The translations under genes were made by a program, and so were the position numbers. From assembly GCA_930367205.1 (NCBI GenBank), contig OV884009.1:97609189-97673188 (forward strand): a stretch of DNA of 64,000 nucleotides, in the 5' to 3' direction. The notes below the pieces were generated by a model. It searched no databases. It was not told where the DNA came from and saw only the letters and a list, made by a program, of their open reading frames with translations. Shown here in pieces: positions 11,572 through 22,560 of this stretch (positions are counted from its first letter, which is position 1; every line of letters begins with the position of its first letter). The DNA is from Acanthosoma haemorrhoidale (lineage: Eukaryota; Arthropoda; Insecta; Hemiptera; Acanthosomatidae).

Positions 11572-11588
11572 TAATTACTTGGTAATTA
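11572..11588. promoter_or_regulatory. Palindromic homeodomain-type site, copy 2
   Basis: The core is the same 17-mer as at 11278. It is followed by AAAATCAATA, TCATATTGAGT words that also follow copy 1 (AAAATCAAAT, ATCATATTGAGT), so roughly 45 nt are shared between the two places. Confidence 0.3.
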
Positions 11589-12009
11589 CAAAATCAATAT
11601 TTTCATATTGAGTGAGGTACTCAATTAAAAAGATCAAGGTCTGGGTTAATGAAATGTTAATTTAAGAATTAATAGGAAATTTCAGGCATGTGGAATATCA
11701 ATTATTACCTCGACTGTACCTTTTTCTAAATGAGTTGCAGATTTGCCGCTTGGCTAGTTGTAGCAAAGGATTTCCCATTAAATACATCAAACAACAATAG
11801 TTATTACTGTTTAATTTTAATTAGAGGTAACGTCCCCATCTCTGAAAAGTAAACATTTTTAAAAATCCGTCAAACTTTCAAGAATACTACCATCATTAAT
11901 TTACTTTTACCCCACGAACCTCAGTTGAATTTATAAAAATAGAAATTCGGAACCATAAACTAAAGTGTCATTTTGGTTATTTTACGAATTAGGTTACGAA
12001 TTTTAATTA

Positions 12010-13265
12010 TTGGGAGTGACTTTGAATTTTTTTTTGGATTTTCTTGTGTTAATGTCTTCTTGCCGATGTGGAAAAAATTTAAATAAATAAATATTGTCGT
12101 ATTAAGTACTAATTATTTCAACACTTAAGTTTCAAAACTTCCAAACTATAGAATATGATTATATTAAGGTTTGAACGGCCACTTTAATGTGTTTCCAACA
12201 GTTGAGAAAATTATAACTTTAAAATGACCTGTTTCTATAATTATGAGTTTCTATAATATTCCTTACTTTGTGATTGCCAGTATATGTTTGTAAAAAAGTT
12301 GTTCGGTCATTTCAATTAGGAATTTTCGATCACCATTTATTTATCATAATTAGCTGTTAGTTGTGACTTGAAGTTTTTTTTTTTGCATTTCCTTGTGTTA
12401 AAATCTTGCCGATGTGGAAAAAATTTAAATAAATAAATATTGTCGTATTAAGTACTAATTATTTCAACACTTAAGTTTCAAAACTTCCAAACTATAGAAT
12501 ATGATTATATTAAGGTTTGAACGGCCACTTTAATGTGTTTCCAACAGTTGAGAAAATTATAACTTTAAAATGACCTGTTTCTATAATTATGAGTTTCTAT
12601 AATATTCCTTACTTTGTGATTGCCAGTATATGTTTGTAAAAAAGTTGTTCGGTCATTTCAATTGGGAATTTTCGATCACCATTTATTTATCATAATTAGC
12701 TGTTAGTTGTGACTTGAAGTTTTTTTTTTTGCATTTCCTTGTGTTAAAATCTTGCCGATGTGGAAAAAATTTAAATAAATAAATATTGTCGTATTAAGTA
12801 CTAATTATTTCAACACTTAAGTTTCAAAACTTCCAAACTATAGAATATGATTATATTAAGGTTTGAACGGCCACTTTAATGTGTTTCCAACAGTTGAGAA
12901 AATTATAACTTTAAAATGACCTGTTTCTATAATTATGAGTTTCTATAATATTCCTTACTTTGTGATTGCCAGTATATGTTTGTAAAAAAGTTGTTCGGTC
13001 ATTTCAATTGGGAATTTTCGATCACCATTTATTTATCATAATTAGCTGTTAGTTGTGACTTGAAGTTTTTTTTTTTGCATTTCCTTGTGTTAAAATCTTG
13101 CCGATGTGGAAAAAATTAAAATAAATAAATATTGCCGTATTAAGTACTAATGATTTCAACACTTGAGTATCAAAACTTCCAAACAATAGAATATGATTAT
13201 ATTGAGTTTTGGATGGCCACTTTAATTTGTTTCCAACAATTGAGACAATTATAACTTTAAATGTT
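12010..13265. repeat. Tandem array with 346-bp unit
   Basis: The landmark TGCCGATGTGG occurs at 12061, 12407, 12753 and 13099, exactly 346 nt apart each time. The first three units are nearly identical. Each runs through GTCGTATTAAGTACTAATTA, a GAACGGCCACTTTAATGTG stretch and a T-run before the next landmark. The fourth unit is incomplete and diverged, for example TTGCCGTATT and GATGGCCACTTTAATTTG. The pre-landmark part of unit 1 (12010-12060) is also diverged. Diverged edges around a homogenised centre are typical of unequal exchange. Confidence 0.95.
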
Positions 13266-14197
13266 TTAGCTTAACAGTTTTTTCCTCGTTTTAATTTGTT
13301 TCCCATAGTTTCCGTTATCGTTTCATAAACAATAGTTGTCAGTGTAATCCAACATGTCATGGGATATACGTTGAAGATTTGAGACTAATAGCATGCATTT
13401 TTAAACATACTACCGTTTTTACATACATGCAGACAAACAAAATGTTCATTTTTTTCATTGTCCCATGGCAGAATATTTTCCGGTCTATTTACTTACTATA
13501 AAAAAAGGAAACATCAATAATGGACAGATATTTCGAAGGGGTGGACATTTGTCCAATAGTAGATTATTTGCGTTGGATAGTTGTGATTAAAAGCCACCCC
13601 TACATGACTATGACCATGGCAAATTGCCAACTATTAACTATTCAATATGGAATTTATACCATTTACCGAGTTAGGACAATCTGCCTTCCAATGCAAATTA
13701 GCTATTGTACGATAGTCGAGAGAGAGTCAAAATCAATTATGTAAGGTACACTAAATGAACTGACAGACAAAATACAAGGATCCGGCTTTATACATGTGTT
13801 TGTCAATTTATATACCAAACAAACAGATACTAGGCAGCTAAAGGTTCAAGTTGTGTTAACGGTTTAGCTTAAAATAGCTAACATAATTAATCTGTAAGTG
13901 AGCCAGATAATTAATCTGACTCACTTTGTATGCTGTAAACTTTCAAATTTAATAAATCCATAATTTCGGCACATGAAATGTATGAGTGCCCGTCGGCCCT
14001 AGCTCCCATCGGGTATACCTATCTGTAAACGCACTGAAAAAAATAAACATTAAAAAAATTATATTTTTAATGACGTGTCGTACGCCAAAGGTCTACAGCA
14101 GTCGCAAATCGTCCTTCTACGATTGAACCGATCTTAAATTTTAAACAATATTCTAAAAGACCCCATGATAGGCTTCATGTGATTTGGTTAAGATATA
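13266..14197. other. otp intron 1, unannotated
   Basis: AT-rich sequence without recognised coding motif, repeat or RNA gene. The 74-codon frame at 13520-13744 is not recognisable. Confidence 0.5.
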
Positions 14198-14357
14198 GCG
14201 TTTGTCGGGAGATCGGAGGGTTGATAGGTTTTCATAATATTTATTATGGGACAACATATCGTTTTATTTAAAATTATGTCAATTTATTTATTTGTTTTTC
14301 AGTGACCAAAGTAGCATTTCGAATAAAATGAAGTATCTTTGATCATAAATAAAATAG
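14198..14357. repeat. Direct repeat, copy 1 of 2
   Basis: It starts GCGTTTGTCGGGAGATCGGA and ends TATCTTTGATCATAAATAA. The same sequence with small indels recurs at 14609-14750. The interval between the copies is unrelated. Confidence 0.85.
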
Positions 14358-14608
14358 GTTTTTCAACCATAATTTTTTTTTCAGTTCTGGATGTTGTTTC
14401 TTCACTTTGTATGTCCTTTATTAGTTTTTATACATATTTAAAGTTAAAAAATCCACGGTGCTACACTGATGATAAACAAGTAATAAGTGTGCCGAAGGTT
14501 GTTGTGGTAGGTGGCACTGAGCGGGAGCCTTAAATAGGGATTATTGACGATTTCAACTTGTTCAATTCAAGTAGCTGCTCAAAGAAATATTACAATAAAT
14601 GAGTAGAA

Positions 14609-14750
14609 GCGTTTGTCGGGAGATCGGAGAGTTAATAGGTTTTCATAATATTTATTATCGGACAACATTTAAAATTATGTCAATTTATTTATTTGTTTTT
14701 CAGTGAGCAAAGTAGCATTTCGAATAAAAAGTATCTTTGATCATAAATAA
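14609..14750. repeat. Direct repeat, copy 2 of 2
   Basis: This is a second copy of the unit at 14198, missing about 10 nt after GGACAACAT. The preserved ends suggest a local duplication or two copies of a short element. Confidence 0.85.
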
Positions 14751-14895
14751 TAAATAAAATTTAAAAAAGTTTTTTTTTAACCATAAATTTAATATATAAA
14801 TATATTTACACAAATATATAAAGGCTGAGGTGACTCCGATCAGCCCCTTTCTCCAAAAATCCTTGAGCGAGCCGGGGATCCAACCACTAGACCTT

Positions 14896-15887
14896 GGATA
14901 TATATTAAAAAAATACAATTTAGTTCATAACGGAGGTAAAAAATGTAGCTAGAATATTTCTTACACAGATTTCACTTTTACTCTAGTATGTTTTTAATTA
15001 GCGTTTAAAAGGTGAGTTGTAGAAGTGTTCTGTGAGGGCTGGAACAGTGGCTGAGGTTGGGGCACCTGCTCGCCATTTCCAACCTGTGGCTCCGCCCACC
15101 GCCCTTCCCCGTCCCTACACATGCTCCTTGTCAAAGCCTTTTCACTTAGCAACCACTCAGTTAAAATTTCAATGAACGCATATTGGATTTTTGTTCCACT
15201 TACTAAGACCATTCGTTTCGAGAATTTAATTACTGTAGATCCACGTAATCCATATACACCGTCAACTTAACCTAGATACTCTATTACTAATATTTACAAA
15301 ACTTCATCATCAATAAAGCAATACTTTAAACCCTTTCACTCTCACTGCCGACAAAACATATCTGCCTCACCGGTCTCAAACGAAGAACTTGAATCACCGA
15401 GGGATGGGGAGTTGGAATTTGCCGACGGTTCGTGGATAAGGTACTAATTTGAGATTCAGCTCAGACACTTAATACAAATGCATAGATAAATAAAAAATAA
15501 AAATAATTTTAAAACGTGATACAATGAAATATTTTTATTTATATTACACAAAAACAAAAAATGGCTAAACGTTAAAAACAAAATACTGGAATTTAATAAC
15601 AACCTAGATGAGCTCATAAATATTTACCCCAAAGTTATAAAATGAAATGAATAACTCTTTGAGAGTATGAAGAAAGAACAAAATCGGAATGTCTAGCTGG
15701 CAAAAAAAAAAAAAAGAATGAAATACATAATATTACACAGTTTTTATTAGCTCATAACTAATATAGGGACCAAGAACATTTGAGATGACTTCAAAGGACC
15801 GACAGCGAGAAATCGCAAGTTGAGTAGAGATGAAAAAAAAAAAATTAAGAAAACATAATAATTATTTAAATACAAGGGGAAATGCGT
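14896..15887. other. otp intron 1 with one coding-like patch
   Basis: Mostly AT-rich. At 15316-15447 on the + strand one frame is open to a TAA and has ordinary amino-acid content (SASPVSNEELESPRDGE, then LEFADGSW). I do not recognise it; a retroelement scrap or old exon is possible. Just before this stretch, 14881-14893 resembles a reversed tRNA A box, but no matching B box was found. Confidence 0.3.
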
Positions 15888-16229
15888 AACAGTGGGAGAC
15901 CTGGCAATGACCAGTTTCTCCAATCATGTCCTGAGCGTATGTGGCTCTCACACTCTTGGTCAGCCTCTGCTGGCTCGTATCCGGTGACGCGGCTGACGGA
16001 GGAGCGTAGGGGACTTCCTAAGACTCCTCTTCCTCTCTCGCATGCGAGGGAGTAGACAACCATGTGGATTTAGGAGGTCTCTGGGCTGTTTGTAAATACT
16101 GTATGAATGAGCGAGTGAATGAAAAATTGTAAATATGGTATGAATGAGATCATTTATCACAATCACTTATTGCCAAATAAGGCAGATTGTAATTTTATCA
16201 TAATAAAGCTGTTTTAAAAAAAAAAAAAA
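15888..16229 (+). mobile_element. 5'-truncated Jockey-type LINE with A tail
   Basis: It starts in the 3' untranslated region (GTGGGAGACCTGGCAATGAC), contains all later landmarks, and ends AATAAAGCTGTTTT followed by a run of A at about 16215-16229. GGGGAAA flanks both ends and may be a short TSD. Confidence 0.85.
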
Positions 16230-16674
16230 AATGGGGAAAAAGTTGCTGGGATAAAACTAAGAAAAATAAATAAAGAGAATAATAATGATGAATTATGAAT
16301 TGCTAGATTGGAGGGAGATAAGGAACTTCTTAAGCCTAGATGTAAAGGTTAGGAGAGTTTATGAACGACAAATATGCATCATTTGTTGAATGGTAATTTC
16401 TTAAAGAAGAGAATAGAGCGCTGGCAAGTCTGGGGGCTCATGAGTCCGAGACCTAGAGATATCCGATGCCGGGACTGAGAAAGAAAACTTTTTTTTTTCT
16501 ATAACCACTATAATAATGTATTTTAGAGTTTAAATTATTATGTACATTAACATGCTCTAGCTGAGAGTTTCTCCTTCTACTGCAATAGATGCATGTTAAG
16601 GATTTTTATGGCTAAAACTTTATATAATGAAACAGGACCAGGTGATGGGGCCCACCTTTTGATGACATAAGGGA
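16230..16674. other. otp intron 1, unannotated
   Basis: No gene recognised. A T-run near 16490 separates two AT-rich halves. Confidence 0.5.
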
Positions 16675-17650
16675 CTAACAGACTATCTTAAAACTTAACT
16701 TACATACTAGCTTAAAACTAGGGCGTTCCTGTCTCGACTGCCGCCTGCCATCGGTGGGAAAACGGAGCTGGGGAATCGTCTTAAACACTTTGAATTTGAT
16801 ATGTCTACGGCGAATGAATTCAATCACTGTAGACAGCTCAAAATCTTCGTGAAGCTCAATGTTTCTCCGCTGCTGGAATGTAGAATCTCGGACCACTTTA
16901 TGAATATCCCGTTCTGAAACAGTTGGAGTCGCTTCAGTCAAATGTCTAAAAAGCGGTGCAGGCTGAGTACACTCTTATAAATCATGAGCTTGCGGCGCAT
17001 TGATAGATTGGGGAAGTGTGTAAGCCAGTAAGACTTCGTGCTTGTCTGTTTCAACTTCCTCGTAAAATGGCCACTAAAATGGAGGTGGTGGTCCATTTTA
17101 ATGGCCAAATATACGAGGCTATTTGCTAGAGAACTTTGCTGCGTTCCTACAGTCTATGTAGCAGGCAGTGGACTTTTTCCCTTTTGGAATGAGAAAATTA
17201 CGAAGTAAGTCGTAAGACTAATAAATGTGGGCAACCGCATTTATAGAGATATTGAGTTTCCCCAATTTCTCACTGATCTGGTTACAGGCTAATTCTGCCT
17301 GTCTAAGAGCTAACGTGGCGCTCATGCTGCTACTGTACACCGCGATGTCATCGGTGAAAGCAGCAACCGTTGAGTTTTTGTACCGGGCTCCACAATTTCA
17401 AACGTATACACGTTGAAAAGTACTGGGGATAACTCGGCTCCAGGGGGTACTCCACAGGTCAGTGGGATCTATCACTTACCCGCACCCGCAGCGATCGGTT
17501 TTTCAGGAAGCTAGCCAGAATTGAATAGAGGTGCTCCGGGCATTCCCGGTCGCAGAGCATTCGACACGAGAGTCCAATGGGAGGCCAGCGTGGATTCTAG
17601 CGAAATCATAGCCGTGGCTATGCTTCCGTTCAAATAAAACTTTTCTTAAA
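16675..17650 (-). pseudogene. Degraded LINE reverse transcriptase (family 2), copy 1
   Basis: On the minus strand the order is SIATAMISLE, a SILASFLKNRSLRVRV segment, PPGAELSPVLFNVYTF, then in another frame AAFTDDIAVYSSSMSA, KLGKLNISINA and FQKGKK. The catalytic YADD-type motif reads FTDD here. A further open piece at 16675-16941 (RDIHKVVRD... HEDFEL) is probably the C-terminal end. The same RT family is present on the + strand at 37109-37945, where equivalent blocks occur in the same order. Frameshifts make it inactive. It belongs to the Jockey/CR1-like group by motif; the exact clade is not settled. Confidence 0.8.
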
Positions 17651-18224
17651 ATTGCAAGCATATATGAGCTAGAGTCCCCCTGTATGACTTCGGTCTTTCT
17701 TCTTCTCTCTTGCTCGGGCCAATTGACATTCTTTATTTGTATTTTAAGTGGACAGGAAAACCAAAAACGGTACTCCTCAAACTACCGACTCTAAGCTACT
17801 TTATTCTGGTAGTTCTCAGTGCGATAAATTGGCAGGGTGGCCCCTTTGTTAATAAGATATATTTTAAACCATATTGATATTTTCTCGTTTTTAAGTTACT
17901 GCACTCGTTTTTCGGTGGAAACAACTGAATTGGAAACCATTTTAAAGCCATTTATAGTAGAAAGGAAAACATCATATCTTAACTAATGATAAAACAAATT
18001 ATTAAAATCAATGAACAATTTCTACTCTTAAAGCTAATATATTGGAATACTACAAGGTTGAAACATATTGACACATTTTAATTTACATTTATTTCGAACT
18101 ATGGATACGCGGGATCTCCACATACACCAGCTCCTACTAAATATTAATTGTCTACTACGAAATGCGACGTTCAGAGAACTGAGGGTTTTAATTTAAATAA
18201 ACGGATACTTATTTTTGTATCGGT
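17651..18224. other. otp intron 1, unannotated
   Basis: AT-rich, no gene or clear repeat seen. Confidence 0.5.
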
Positions 18225-18850
18225 ACACTAATGTACAACTGTATCTTAATACAAAAAATGTAAGGCAATATATAAACAACTTTATTATGATAAAATTACA
18301 ATCTGCCTTATTGGGCAATAAGTAATTGTGATAAATGATCTCATTCATACCACATTTACAATTTTTATTCACTCGGTCACTCATACAGCATTTACAAACA
18401 GCCCAGAGGCCTCCCAAATCCACATGGTTGTCACCTCCCTCACATGCGTGAGAGGAAGCGGAGTCTTGGGATGTCCCCCACGTTCCTCCGTCAGCCACGT
18501 CCTCCGTCACCGGATACGAAAGAGGAAGTGGAGTGCAATATATAAAGGCTGTATGTTTTCTATCGATGCATATACCCGTTTATATTTACCTGAATTACCT
18601 ACAACCACCACGCCTTTGCGCTCTAGTTAAACAATTACAATATTTAGTTAAATAGGGATGCCACATAACCACTTACTTAACTGCAACGGATTCCTCTATC
18701 AAATCCCGAGAGTATTGCATCAGCGTAAAGTTATACAAAATTACATCTTGCTCAAAGGTATATTAATTTATTATTTGTCCCAATTGCCTCTAAACCCAAT
18801 GTAGTCTACTTAAATAAATTAACGTGGTGGTCAAGGAAGGAATTTCTGTA
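18225..18850 (+). repeat. Family A repeat, copy 2, split by a LINE
   Basis: The left part (18225-18276) and right part (18535-18850) both match family A copy 1, with CACCACGC, GCTCTAGTT and TTAACGTGGTGGTCAA as landmarks. The LINE at 18277-18534 interrupts it and is flanked by an exact 12-bp duplication of the family A sequence. Confidence 0.75.
18277..18534 (-). mobile_element. 5'-truncated Jockey-type LINE inserted in family A
   Basis: GCAATATATAAA occurs at 18265-18276 and again at 18535-18546, a perfect TSD. The insert is the LINE 3' untranslated region on the minus strand. Near its 5' end the GTCACCGGATAC landmark is followed by GAAAGAGGAAGTGGAGT, a stretch that normally lies elsewhere in the element, so the 5' end is rearranged. 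Confidence 0.9.
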
Positions 18851-19106
18851 TATACAGTGGAATTTTACTTACAAACGGTTAAAATGTGTTAATGAAAAAT
18901 TATTAAATTTAGTATGAATAAAATTGTACGATGAATGAAAGTTTACACTATGTGTAAATCATTTTTTTTTTCAAAAAGAATGATCTAGAGAGTTTCGTTG
19001 AATGTATTATTTATTTTTACATTACCGCCAGTTGCCCAAGGCATTCTTATGACTAAAAATCAAACACTTCACACGTTGAACTTTTAAATATTTAATTTGT
19101 TTCATA

Positions 19107-19205
19107 ATATGGTATGAATGATGACACTTATCTCAATTACTCATTGCCTAATAAAAGGCAGATTGTAATTTTATCTTAATAAATTGTTGTTGACTAAAAA
19201 AAAAA
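19107..19205 (+). mobile_element. Very short LINE 3' end with 13-bp TSD
   Basis: AATTTGTTTCATA flanks it at 19094-19106 and 19206-19218. The insert is only the last part of the LINE (ATATGGTATGAATG to an A run), about 99 nt. Such extreme 5' truncation is normal for target-primed reverse transcription. Confidence 0.9.
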
Positions 19206-19218
19206 AATTTGTTTCATA

Positions 19219-19821
19219 TATAAAGTAATAAAATACTGATAACAATAAAAAAATATAGAAAAACAGGTCTAGAAATGATATCATCTCGAAAAATCATCAC
19301 CAATTTTATTATTTATTATTTTATACATAAAAAAATAAAATATTTTTTCGACGCAAAACGTTGATGCTGTCAGATCCATGAAACAAGGCCCTCAATGTGT
19401 GGTCCATCACACTTGGACTTGAAATTCTAGGAATGCTGTGGTAGAGCTCAAAACTTCACAAAAGAGGAGCCTCTTCTTTCCCGGGAATTAAGAATAGTTA
19501 GTTTGGACTCTATTAGTGACACCCTGTCTACAATGAGACATGACGAAAACACTGATTTAAGATGAATTAATAGGAGTGACGAGGGGAGTGCCGGAGGCAA
19601 TAATTGGCGCGGTGGCACGCTCCAGAGGGGACACCAGGACCAGGACTTCCAAGCAGAGCTTTCCCCTCCATTTGGCTTCCCTGGGGGAGTCAATGATATA
19701 TTTAGCGAGTCACCCCTTTTGCCTTGTTAACAGCTCGCCTTTCCGCATCCCCCTCTCACAATCTCTATTTCTTTCCCATAATCTGTAATTTGACATATTT
19801 ATTACCGTCATTATCACATAG
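19219..19821. other. otp intron 1, unannotated
   Basis: The 19570-19780 part is moderately GC-rich with open frames on both strands, none recognisable. It may include decayed upstream parts of the adjacent retroelement. Confidence 0.4.
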
Positions 19822-20830
19822 ATGGGAATGCAAAAGCCTGAGTCCTGTCTTCACTTCAACAGCATGTCTTCTACAGGATCTTCCAATGGAGAGCTGAAAA
19901 CGAATCACCGCGGAATAGAGGCAACCCTACAAGCATTGAAGTGTCGATATTTTTGGAGGGGCATGAAGGACACAATCACAAGCGTTGTTGGTATCTGCGA
20001 CACATGCCTCACCTCTAAGTACGATGGACAACCCCCCCCCCCCCAGAGCGATACAGGAGGAAGCCCCTACAGTGGACAAGTCACTGGCGGACCTGCAAGT
20101 GGATACGATTACCTAGCGGGGATATAAGTGGGTTACCATCATTCATCGATTTTATAAGAAGGCGATGGCACATCTGCTCGATAAACGGTCGGAGTTGGGG
20201 CGTTACGCACATGGTACCAATTTTATGGTGTGCCAGACACAATTGCATCCGACGGGGGAGGTGAATTCGACAATGCCGACGTAAGGTCCGAGGTGGTGGC
20301 CTTTGAGATCCACTGGCACCTCAACACCCCAGGGAACCCGAAGAGTCAAGGAGACGTCGAGCGAGTACACTGCGAATCTATCAAGGAGAAAAAGGGCTAG
20401 AACCGAATGTAGCTATGGAGAAGGTAGTTCTGGTATATAATCACTCCATACATTCTGCCACGGGATTCTCACCCTTTTCGGACTTCAAGGACGGCGTCGG
20501 GATAGCAGGAGTACAGCGGTCGACGAGGAATTTCCAGCACGCATGGTCATTAACCGGATCGATCTGGGGAAACAGTGGGCGAACATTCGTTGGAAATTCA
20601 TGGATGGGACACGCAGAAGGGTGGCGCGAGACAATCCTAAGGTCAAAGATGTGCTGGTTAGGATCAAAATCGGAAAGATCGTGTACCGGAAAAAGGGTGT
20701 ATCAGGGGCAAAGAATCGCTGAGGTACGAGGGTCCTTTCAGGGTAATCACTATTCCTGAACACAATACAGTTACGATAGAAAGCATAACACCGCCTATCA
20801 AACGGAGGACAGTTCACGCCTAACAGTTAA
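19822..20830 (+). pseudogene. Gypsy-type LTR retrotransposon integrase remnant
   Basis: In order on the + strand: the zinc-binding HHCC region (NHRGIE, YFWRGMKDTI, CDTC), then in another frame the catalytic core with YGVPDTIASDGGGEF and GNPKSQGDVERVH, then NHSIHSATGFSPF, which is usual after the core of gypsy integrases. The second catalytic Asp and the Glu are 35 residues apart as in D-D-35-E; the first Asp position appears replaced by His. At least two frameshifts and a stop (TAG at about 20398) break the gene. No intact protease or RT domain is visible upstream. This is an old, dead insect-type element; it is described only. Confidence 0.85.
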
Positions 20831-20916
20831 AGTTTCCCGTGGCGTTCTTAGTTTTATTTTAATATGTACATTATGTCGCTTGCCCGAAGCTTACGAGGAA
20901 TGTTTGTAAACTGGTA

Positions 20917-21060
20917 GGGGGGAGTCAAGACTCGTAGTATGGCAATGTTAGGCCTAATACCACGTAGCCCCATGTATGCAAAGGCTGTAAACAGAGATAG
21001 AGGATTAGAAGCTGAATAAAGACAGTTTAAACCTAGCCGTTGTTCAAATATCAGTTCCCT
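20917..21060 (+). repeat. Possible polypurine tract and 3' LTR of the gypsy remnant
   Basis: GGTAGGGGGGAG resembles a polypurine tract at the right distance after the integrase. It is followed by about 135 nt with an AATAAA signal near 21014. No second LTR copy is seen, so this is inferred. Confidence 0.3.
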
Positions 21061-21538
21061 TTACTCTCGTTCTCTTTTTTTTTAATCGTCTAAAGCCGAT
21101 AGACGATAACTTATAATATATATATATATAAAATAATGTATACCAATATACATATTCCTTGCTTCTTTTTATTTTTAATTTTTCTTCTTTTTCATTTCGG
21201 ATCCTACGACAGATTGGTAGACAAGATATAACTGACCTTTTTCAAAAGAAAGCCCCTCCCTCCAATGAATATTTAAATCTATATATAAATTAAATATTTA
21301 AATCCCAGCAATAAATATTTGTGACATTTAAATTTCTGTTTATAATGAATGTGAGCGCCGTATCCATTGCTCAAATCTACTTACTTACCTTTATAGGAAC
21401 AATATATTAATTTATTCTATTAGTTGTAATCAGGATGAATTTTTGCCTTACAATTGAATGATTTTTTATAATTACTAGAATGGTATATTAATCTAATACT
21501 ATTGTATTAATCTAATACAAGTGTTGATTACATTGTAG
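21061..21538. other. otp intron 1 before the candidate exon
   Basis: AT-rich with a short TA microsatellite near 21117-21130. No gene apart from the candidate exon that follows. Confidence 0.5.
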
Positions 21539-21613
21539 ATTGGAGCAAGTCCAAGGATCTATTCCATTCGGCCACTGGAGTGAAGTCAGAGGGCTGGTTT
21601 GGCTGTAATATTG
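21539..21613 (+). CDS. Candidate cassette exon, phase 1/1, in otp intron 1
   Basis: Seen: the acceptor context is ATTACATTGTAG, followed by 75 nt open in one frame and then the donor TTG|GTAAGTTT. The peptide reads WSKSKDLFHSATG and continues to EGWFGCNI, with a partial codon at each end. The segment starts with two bases that need one base before them, and it ends with one base. It is therefore phase 1 at both sides, with a length divisible by three. That matches the phase of otp intron 1, so inclusion would add 25 residues between the N-terminal leader and the exon-2 spacer without a frameshift. Base composition is close to half GC in an AT-rich setting, and I see no transposon match. The pyrimidine tract before the acceptor is weak. 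I do not recognise the peptide. It could belong to otp, to another gene nested in the intron, or be chance. Confidence 0.4.
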
Positions 21614-21984
21614 GTAAGTTTAAGCAATATTAACTAAATTATTTTATTTATTATTGTCAATTGTTAAATTATAGCTCATCAAAAGGAAACGTACAAAAAT
21701 AATTATTCTAAACTTTTTCAATATCTCAATTTTGTATACGACAGGGTGAGTGAAGTTTTATCATGATACATTTTTGATGCGCCCTTCTTTGTCAAAACGT
21801 TCCCTTTATCATGTTTAATTGCTAATGACTTAAGTAGTCGTGTTGACCACTCATTGGGTCACTGAAAGGTAAAACATATTAATCGATAAAATTATTAAAT
21901 AACGTCAGGGGACCTTGGCCAGAGGGACTTAGATGGTGAGTCTGCCTGGATGTATCTTTTGTTTGGCAGCTCTTTCACATTTCT

Positions 21985-22560
21985 CTTGAACCGTTGACTG
22001 CGGACTGGTTGGAGACAAATGCCTTTTTCTTTGAGGCTGCTGTTACATCAGACTGAAGACATCCATGTGCAATAGTAAAATTGGAGTTTCATTTGCAGCT
22101 AGTACAATAGATGTAATCTGTTCATCATTTTGATTCATAGTAAAATCATTCCTCGTTTAAACATTTTAACCTTTTGTTCTTTTTGGTTAATAAAACATTT
22201 TGTCTATAAAATTCATATAAAATTTTAATTTATTGAGGTAGATTACTTTAGGTTAAGATTCAATTGGGACCAACAGTAAGTAAAAGGTATAATTTTGTTC
22301 AACTTTATGCGCTAATGCAATACGCTCAAGATCTGAGGAATCAAATCTGTCAGTAGTTGAATAGCTAGATGGCATCACTAGAAATTAAATATTCTAATTA
22401 TTCAACTAGTGCTTAACAGCGTGGTGTTTGTGGGTAAGTCAGGTAAATAGATAAATGGATATATGTATTCTTAGAAAAGGTACATCCTTTATTTATTGCC
22501 TTAGAGTTTTAGGTATTCGGATACAGTTGTGTATTAGATATATTTTTCGATACACTAAAC
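21985..22560 (-). repeat. Family A repeat, copy 3
   Basis: Reverse complement of family A: AACAGCGTGGTGTTTGTGGG, GATGGCATCACTAGAAATTA and GGACCAACAGTAAGT match copy 1 landmarks. This copy ends near AACCGTTGACTGCGGACTGG, which is also the left side of copy 4. Confidence 0.8.

Larger units (their letters stand above)
10930..12009. other. otp intron 1 segment holding the two palindromic sites
   Basis: Apart from the two sites listed separately, I see only AT-rich sequence with scattered ATTA words. There is no exon or transposon match. Confidence 0.5.

Noticed and set aside
14765..14895. Reversed tRNA-like SINE (GGTCTAGTGGTTGGATCC on the minus strand)
   Set aside because: The A-box resemblance is fair but B box, tail and TSD were not found.
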